From an uncultured Candidatus Marinamargulisbacteria bacterium (GTDB lineage: Bacteria > Margulisbacteria > Riflemargulisbacteria > GWF2-35-9), in the NCBI GenBank assembly GCA_903902445.1, contig CAIUUT010000133.1, positions 1 through 41,780 of the forward strand: 41,780 nucleotides of DNA, in the 5' to 3' direction. The notes beneath the pieces were generated by a model. It did not search any database. It was not told where the DNA came from and was given only the letters and a program-made list of their open reading frames with translations. The translations under genes were made by a program, and so were the position numbers. Below are positions 37,365 through 41,780 of this stretch, one piece after another (positions within the stretch are counted from its first letter, which is position 1; every line of letters begins with the position of its first letter).

Positions 37365-39734
37365 CTAGTTAACCATAAATCTGCCAGTTTGTCTTACTCC
37401 ATTGGCATCTATAATATAGGCATGAGCACCTGCGTTTAACTCGCCGATTGGTAAGCTAACTACATTTTTACCAACACTTGTTCCGGCTGCACCTTCGGAA
37501 AGTTTTTGTTGTAATACTCTCTTGCTAAATAAATCCAACACTGAAACCGTTACATTCCCTGCATTAGCTAAGGAGTAACTTAACTTTAGTTCCCCATTGC
37601 TATAATAACCAACTGGTTTTGCGGAAACTGTTGTGGGTGGTGTAACAACTAAAGAATCAATATTAAAATTTCCAGTTAACTCGCCCTGTCTGTTGTTTGT
37701 ATCTTTCACACTTAACTTATAATAGTATTGAGTATTTTTATCTAAACCATTCAAGTTAAATCTCACCTCACCAGTAGCCGTGGGAATGGTTTGCTTGGTA
37801 TTGGTTAAACTGTCGGGAGAAGTACCCCATAATAACGTACTGGTTTGCACTGCTCTTGGAACTTTGACCACAAACTCAACACCTTGGGCATCTTTTGGAG
37901 TTAGGGTAACATCTTTTTGAGCTATTTGAGGGCTATACGTTGAGGTAGCAAAAGCTTTAACCGCACTGGTTGTCACCTGACCTTGCGCATCAGAAATCTG
38001 TATTTTTGCAAAATAGTTCTTAGCTTCTTGCAGATTCACTCCAGCGGTCTTATCATCTACATTAAAAATTACCATACCATTGGCATCTCTAGTGGAAGAT
38101 AAGCTTAACTCGATTAGATTACTTTGGTCCTCTCCCATAAATAGCTTGGCAGTAATAGCTGGATTATCTTTGCCTGCTTCCTGGGTATAGGCCATTAGCG
38201 TTACCCCTAAAAAGTCTTTCCAAGGCTGAACTTGCACACCATCTTGTCCAAAGCTAGGAGCGAAGTCTGTCGTGGTAAAGGAAGTTGCAGCACTGGTTGT
38301 CACCTGACCTTGCGCATCGGTAATCTGTATCTTACAAACCTTAGTTTGACCAGCCTTTAAATTTAAGCCTGGTGTATTTGAATCGAGATTGAAAGTCACC
38401 ATACCGTTTGCATCTCTGGTTGAGGATAGCGCTAACTGAGTTAAGTTGCTTTCACTATCTCCAATTAGTATCTTGGCCGTAATGTTGGGGTTAATTTTGC
38501 CTTGCTCTTGCGTATAAGCCATTACTGTGGCACCAACGGAATCTGCCCATACCTGAGTTGTTACTCCATCTTGACCGAAACCTGGTGCGAAATCCGCAGT
38601 AGTGAAAGACGTTAAGGGGCTCGTTGCAACTTGACCTTCACCATCGGTGATTTGAAGCTTGCAATATTTGGTTTGGCCAGCCAGTAAATTTAAGCCTGGT
38701 GTATTTGAGCCTACGTTAAAAATAACCATACCATTTGCATCTCTAGTAGCTGTAATGGGTAACTCGGTAAGGCTGCTGGCACTGTCCCCAATGAGCAACT
38801 TGGCAGTAATATTTGGATTTGTTTTACCTTGTTCTTGAGTATAAGCCATTATTGTAGCTTCTGGATAATCTTTCGAAACTAAAATCTGCACACCATCTTG
38901 TCCAAAAGCTGGAGCGAAATCGGTAATTTTAAAAGAACTTGTTTTACTGGTAGCCGTTTGTCCCTGCGCATCTTTAATGATTACTTTGGCAAAATATGTT
39001 TGACCTGGAGTTAAGGTTAAGCCTGGAGTAGTGTCATTTAGGCTGAACTGTACAACACCTGTAGCATTATCTCTGGTGGCGGGGATATCCAGTTTGGTAA
39101 AATTAGCGCCATCTGTACTTACCCAAATTTCACCACTTATACTGGGAAGATCTTTACCTGGTTCATAACACCACGCCACGGCTGTTGCACCAACGTAGCT
39201 ACTGCCAACGGTAATTTGCAGATCATCAGCTCCAAAACGAGGCGCCAAATCGCTGGTAGTGAAGGTATTGGTAGCACTTTTTGTTATTACACCATCTGTG
39301 TTTTCTAGTTCAAAGTAATAGGAGTGTTCTTGAGCAGCTTTAGTAAGCTGAGGATTAAAACCAATCCACTGACTGGTAATATCATTGGCCTCAAAATTGT
39401 GCTCACCCATCTTTGTAAAGTTTACGCCATCTTCACTTACAAATAATCTGGCTTGTTTTAAAGGGGTTACAGAAGTACCAATGGTAGCCCAAAACCCAGC
39501 GGATACGCCCATCCAGTCAGCCCAAGGGCTTGCCTGCATGCTGCTTATTTGAGGATCGGTTAAAGAAGTTGTGGATACGGTTGGAATACTGGCTACGTTT
39601 ATTGGCGCATTTCCCATAATACCTGCACTCTGTAAACTTACAGCTTTTACGGCAACGACTGAAGTATTATTAGTTATCGTTGCTGATTGAATTATTACTG
39701 GACTAGGTTTAATTGATGTTATTGTTGAACTCAT
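37365..39734 (-). CDS. 789-aa tandem-repeat beta-rich protein with FlgD-Ig/sorting-tail-like C-terminus
   Basis: Repeats anchored on F-A-P-x-F-G-Q-D-G-V; C-terminal LKLSYSLANAGNVTVSVLDLFSKRVLQQKL...LNAGAHAYIIDANGVRQTGRFMVN; RBS AAGGAG. Confidence 0.8.
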   Translation of the reverse strand: MSSTITSIKPSPVIIQSATITNNTSVVAVKAVSLQSAGIMGNAPINVASIPTVSTTSLTDPQISSMQASPWADWMGVSAGFWATIGTSVTPLKQARLFVSEDGVNFTKMGEHNFEANDITSQWIGFNPQLTKAAQEHSYYFELENTDGVITKSATNTFTTSDLAPRFGADDLQITVGSSYVGATAVAWCYEPGKDLPSISGEIWVSTDGANFTKLDIPATRDNATGVVQFSLNDTTPGLTLTPGQTYFAKVIIKDAQGQTATSKTSSFKITDFAPAFGQDGVQILVSKDYPEATIMAYTQEQGKTNPNITAKLLIGDSASSLTELPITATRDANGMVIFNVGSNTPGLNLLAGQTKYCKLQITDGEGQVATSPLTSFTTADFAPGFGQDGVTTQVWADSVGATVMAYTQEQGKINPNITAKILIGDSESNLTQLALSSTRDANGMVTFNLDSNTPGLNLKAGQTKVCKIQITDAQGQVTTSAATSFTTTDFAPSFGQDGVQVQPWKDFLGVTLMAYTQEAGKDNPAITAKLFMGEDQSNLIELSLSSTRDANGMVIFNVDDKTAGVNLQEAKNYFAKIQISDAQGQVTTSAVKAFATSTYSPQIAQKDVTLTPKDAQGVEFVVKVPRAVQTSTLLWGTSPDSLTNTKQTIPTATGEVRFNLNGLDKNTQYYYKLSVKDTNNRQGELTGNFNIDSLVVTPPTTVSAKPVGYYSNGELKLSYSLANAGNVTVSVLDLFSKRVLQQKLSEGAAGTSVGKNVVSLPIGELNAGAHAYIIDANGVRQTGRFMVN
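37935..39245 (-). repeat. Four tandem units of about 109-110 aa (327-330 bp) inside the 789-aa protein
   Basis: Anchors at residues 164, 274, 383, 492; a further truncated unit begins about 601 and a degenerate one precedes 164. Confidence 0.85.
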
Positions 39735-39762
39735 GATTTTTCTCCTTTATTTATATATATTA

Positions 39763-40488
39763 TTAAAACTTGTAAGATAAACCTACTGCTGACTGATTGC
39801 TCATATCATTCATGGACATTTGATACGTTATGCCAAATTCGTTGATCTTATAGTCTACGCCTGCTTCGATTCCATTGCTACTCAGAGAACCTATAACTGA
39901 AAGATTTGGAGCTGCTTCCCACAAGAGGCCCGCACCAATTTTTGTATTTGTTGATTCAATTTCCACAGAACCTAAAGCGGTTATGTTTCCCATTTTGTAA
40001 CCTACATTACCCTTTAAGGTTTTCTCTAAACTGATGGCAGATTCGGTGGAAATGATATTGGCTTGGGTTAAAGAGGCGGATAAATCTCCCACGTTAAGCT
40101 GCACCCCAGCATCAATACCCAAACTTGATTCTTTATTGGCACCAACTTCTAGTCCATAATAGTTGGCTCTTGCCGCAACATTTATTTGTGGGGAAACGGG
40201 CAACTTCACGCTTGCTCCGAGAGCCATTCTAGCGTCAGCTACGCTATGCCCGGTTTCGACTGGAGTTCCGTTAGCGTCTAAAGTGGTTTCGGGTGTTGTA
40301 CCCGCATCATATTTAGCGATATCAAGTCTCACAGACTGACCATTGGCACCTACCAAAGCTATATCACCGCTGAAGTTAGATGAATTTACATCCTGACTGG
40401 TGATTGTTTTAGCAGTCACGCCCTGGGCTTCCTTTTGTAGGGGAAACAAAGGACTCCTTGTTGAAAAATTTACTGATAGGTTTGACAT
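39763..40488 (-). CDS. Beta-barrel-like protein (241 aa), no recognisable signal peptide
   Basis: Alternating amphipathic strands, C-terminal ...SAVGLSYKF with terminal Phe; RBS GGGAGGAAATT before ATG. Confidence 0.65.
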   Translation of the reverse strand: MSNLSVNFSTRSPLFPLQKEAQGVTAKTITSQDVNSSNFSGDIALVGANGQSVRLDIAKYDAGTTPETTLDANGTPVETGHSVADARMALGASVKLPVSPQINVAARANYYGLEVGANKESSLGIDAGVQLNVGDLSASLTQANIISTESAISLEKTLKGNVGYKMGNITALGSVEIESTNTKIGAGLLWEAAPNLSVIGSLSSNGIEAGVDYKINEFGITYQMSMNDMSNQSAVGLSYKF

Positions 40489-40647
40489 AATTTCCTCCCT
40501 TTACATTGATTTAATCTTTTTTAGCGCTCAAATTCCACAACATTTGTACATCATGTTATGTGTATTTTGCGCTCTTAAATATATATCGGTCACTTTTGAA
40601 AATTATTGCAAAAAACATTTAGAAAGAGTTAGGACTTTTAAAGTAAA

Positions 40648-40808
40648 GATTCCTCGACTTCCAGACTATGTCTGTGCGCTCGGGATGACGATTGAAACAC
40701 AGAGAAATGGAGGGATCTAGCAGCTCATCACAAAAAGATTCCTCCATGCAGCCTGCCCTGAGCGAAGTCGAATGGGTCCTGATTACAGGACTACAGTCCG
40801 AAATGACG
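40648..40808. repeat. Intergenic dispersed repeat, copy B
   Basis: GATTCCTCGACTTCCAGACTATGTCTGTGCGCTCGGGATGACG (40648-40690) is the reverse complement of the copy A left module with a few mismatches. CCTCCATGCAGCCTGCCCTGAGCGAAGTCGAATGGGTC matches the copy A right module in direct orientation. Confidence 0.8.
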
Positions 40809-40889
40809 AAAGCCCTAATTAATGACTAATTTATTGAAATCTATTTTGGACAAATAGCAGGAAGCTGGGAATATATGCTTGCTGGTTAT

Positions 40890-41306
40890 CTAGAGTTTCG
40901 TTATTTGGCTCTCGCGCAAGGATTCTAGTATTTTGCCTAAGATGTCATTGGTCTTACTGGTATTTTCTTCTATACCAATAAAAAGAATAATAGACTCGGA
41001 TATAGCCTTAAAAATAATATAGGAGGCAATACCAGAAATAATAGCCACAATAACCATCATAAAAGAATGATTAAAAAGACCACCCGCCACACCTAGGATT
41101 ATGTACAGTAGAGAAATAACGGCTAAAACATCAAGAAGCAAACCAATGATGTAGAGGGCACTATATTTGGCATTTAATCTATGGTAATGGAAAAATCTAG
41201 CCCATTTGGTGACTTTACGGATAACATCTTCATCAAAATCGTAGCCACAGCCACACTTACTACGTTCATCTTCGTGAGACATTTCACATTTTGGGCAAAC
41301 TTTCAT
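40890..41306 (-). CDS. Small membrane protein with N-terminal zinc ribbon
   Basis: MKVCPKCEMSHEDERSKCGCGYDF (CxxC...CxC) followed by two hydrophobic segments. Confidence 0.7.
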   Translation of the reverse strand: MKVCPKCEMSHEDERSKCGCGYDFDEDVIRKVTKWARFFHYHRLNAKYSALYIIGLLLDVLAVISLLYIILGVAGGLFNHSFMMVIVAIISGIASYIIFKAISESIILFIGIEENTSKTNDILGKILESLRESQITKL

Positions 41307-41482
41307 TTTCTAGCACTCCTTCAAAATTACTATATTTAGCAGGTTACATTATAAAGTATATTGGGTAATTTACACAAATTATTTTATGTCAATTCTGCGG
41401 GTAAATTGCTCTATAGATTCCCAAGCTTGGCAATAATTTTGGGACCTATCGCAAGCCCTACAAAAAGACCCATAAAGACTGA

Positions 41483-41780
41483 CTAATTTGCGGGCGTCCA
41501 GTCTACATTGCTGGCAAAATTGAGCATATAACCGGCGTGCCTTGAGAGTGCCTCCGACAAGGAAAGCTTTATTGGCCCCGTAGCCGTCTGTGTAACAAAG
41601 TTATAGATATTCCAAGCTCCACCTCTGTAGACAGCCACAGCCACAAGCTTGTGTGGCTCTGTTCCCAAAGGTCTTGGATCTATAGAGTCTTTTAACTGTT
41701 GTATCGTCAGGGATGAGCCTAACACTCTGCTCATTGGATTCCAGCCTACCACAAAGTTATACGTAGTTACTGAACTTGGC
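41483..41780 (-). CDS. C-terminal part of a protein running off the right edge
   Basis: The frame stays open past the nominal GTG at 41752 to the window edge (...SSVTTYNFVVGWNPMSRV...). Surface-protein-like composition; no family recognised. Confidence 0.55.
   Translation of the reverse strand, partial: PSSVTTYNFVVGWNPMSRVLGSSLTIQQLKDSIDPRPLGTEPHKLVAVAVYRGGAWNIYNFVTQTATGPIKLSLSEALSRHAGYMLNFASNVDWTPAN

Noticed and set aside
1-41780. CRISPR arrays, tRNA or rRNA genes, intact transposases, toxin-antitoxin or classic defence genes
   Set aside because: None recognised: no regular repeat-spacer pattern, no cloverleaf with CCA/T-loop that I could identify, and no transposase/integrase motifs in the ORFs.

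Overview
The window is about 41.8 kb of low-GC bacterial chromosome, and most genes are on the minus strand. The core is a flagellar basal-body/export cluster at about 3.4-14.1 kb. In transcription order it reads flgG, flgA, panD, flgH, flgI, flgJ-like, fliA-type sigma factor, flgB, flgC, fliE, fliF, fliG-like, fliH, fliI. The presence of FlgH and FlgI (L and P rings) implies a two-membrane envelope. Flanking genes are housekeeping (nth, icd, argC, tlyA, Nif3-like, epimerase), lipid/membrane (DUF374 acyltransferase, cyclic-nucleotide-binding patatin, AI-2E family permease, UPF0182, DUF3307) and surface proteins (a 1649-aa Ig-like repeat protein, a 789-aa tandem-repeat protein, a beta-barrel-like protein, a gluzincin metallopeptidase). 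I recognised no tRNA, rRNA, CRISPR array or intact mobile element. Gene content would fit a flagellated diderm such as Margulisbacteria, but that is a guess. The best leads are: (1) a 39-aa Cys-rich micro-ORF coupled to an ArsM-like methyltransferase; (2) a short FliG-like protein with no FliG C-terminal domain, in a block where FliF, FliG-like, FliH and FliI all carry acidic tails or inserts; (3) a cyclic-nucleotide-linked lipid module (acyltransferase plus CNBD-patatin) and a separate CNBD-permease pair; (4) two surface-type proteins with strong RBSs but no Sec signal peptide; (5) a 1649-aa anchored Ig protein with an unusual amphipathic segment and a tetrapeptide-repeat cationic linker; (6) GC-rich structured intergenic elements. 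All assignments are by eye; no searches were run.
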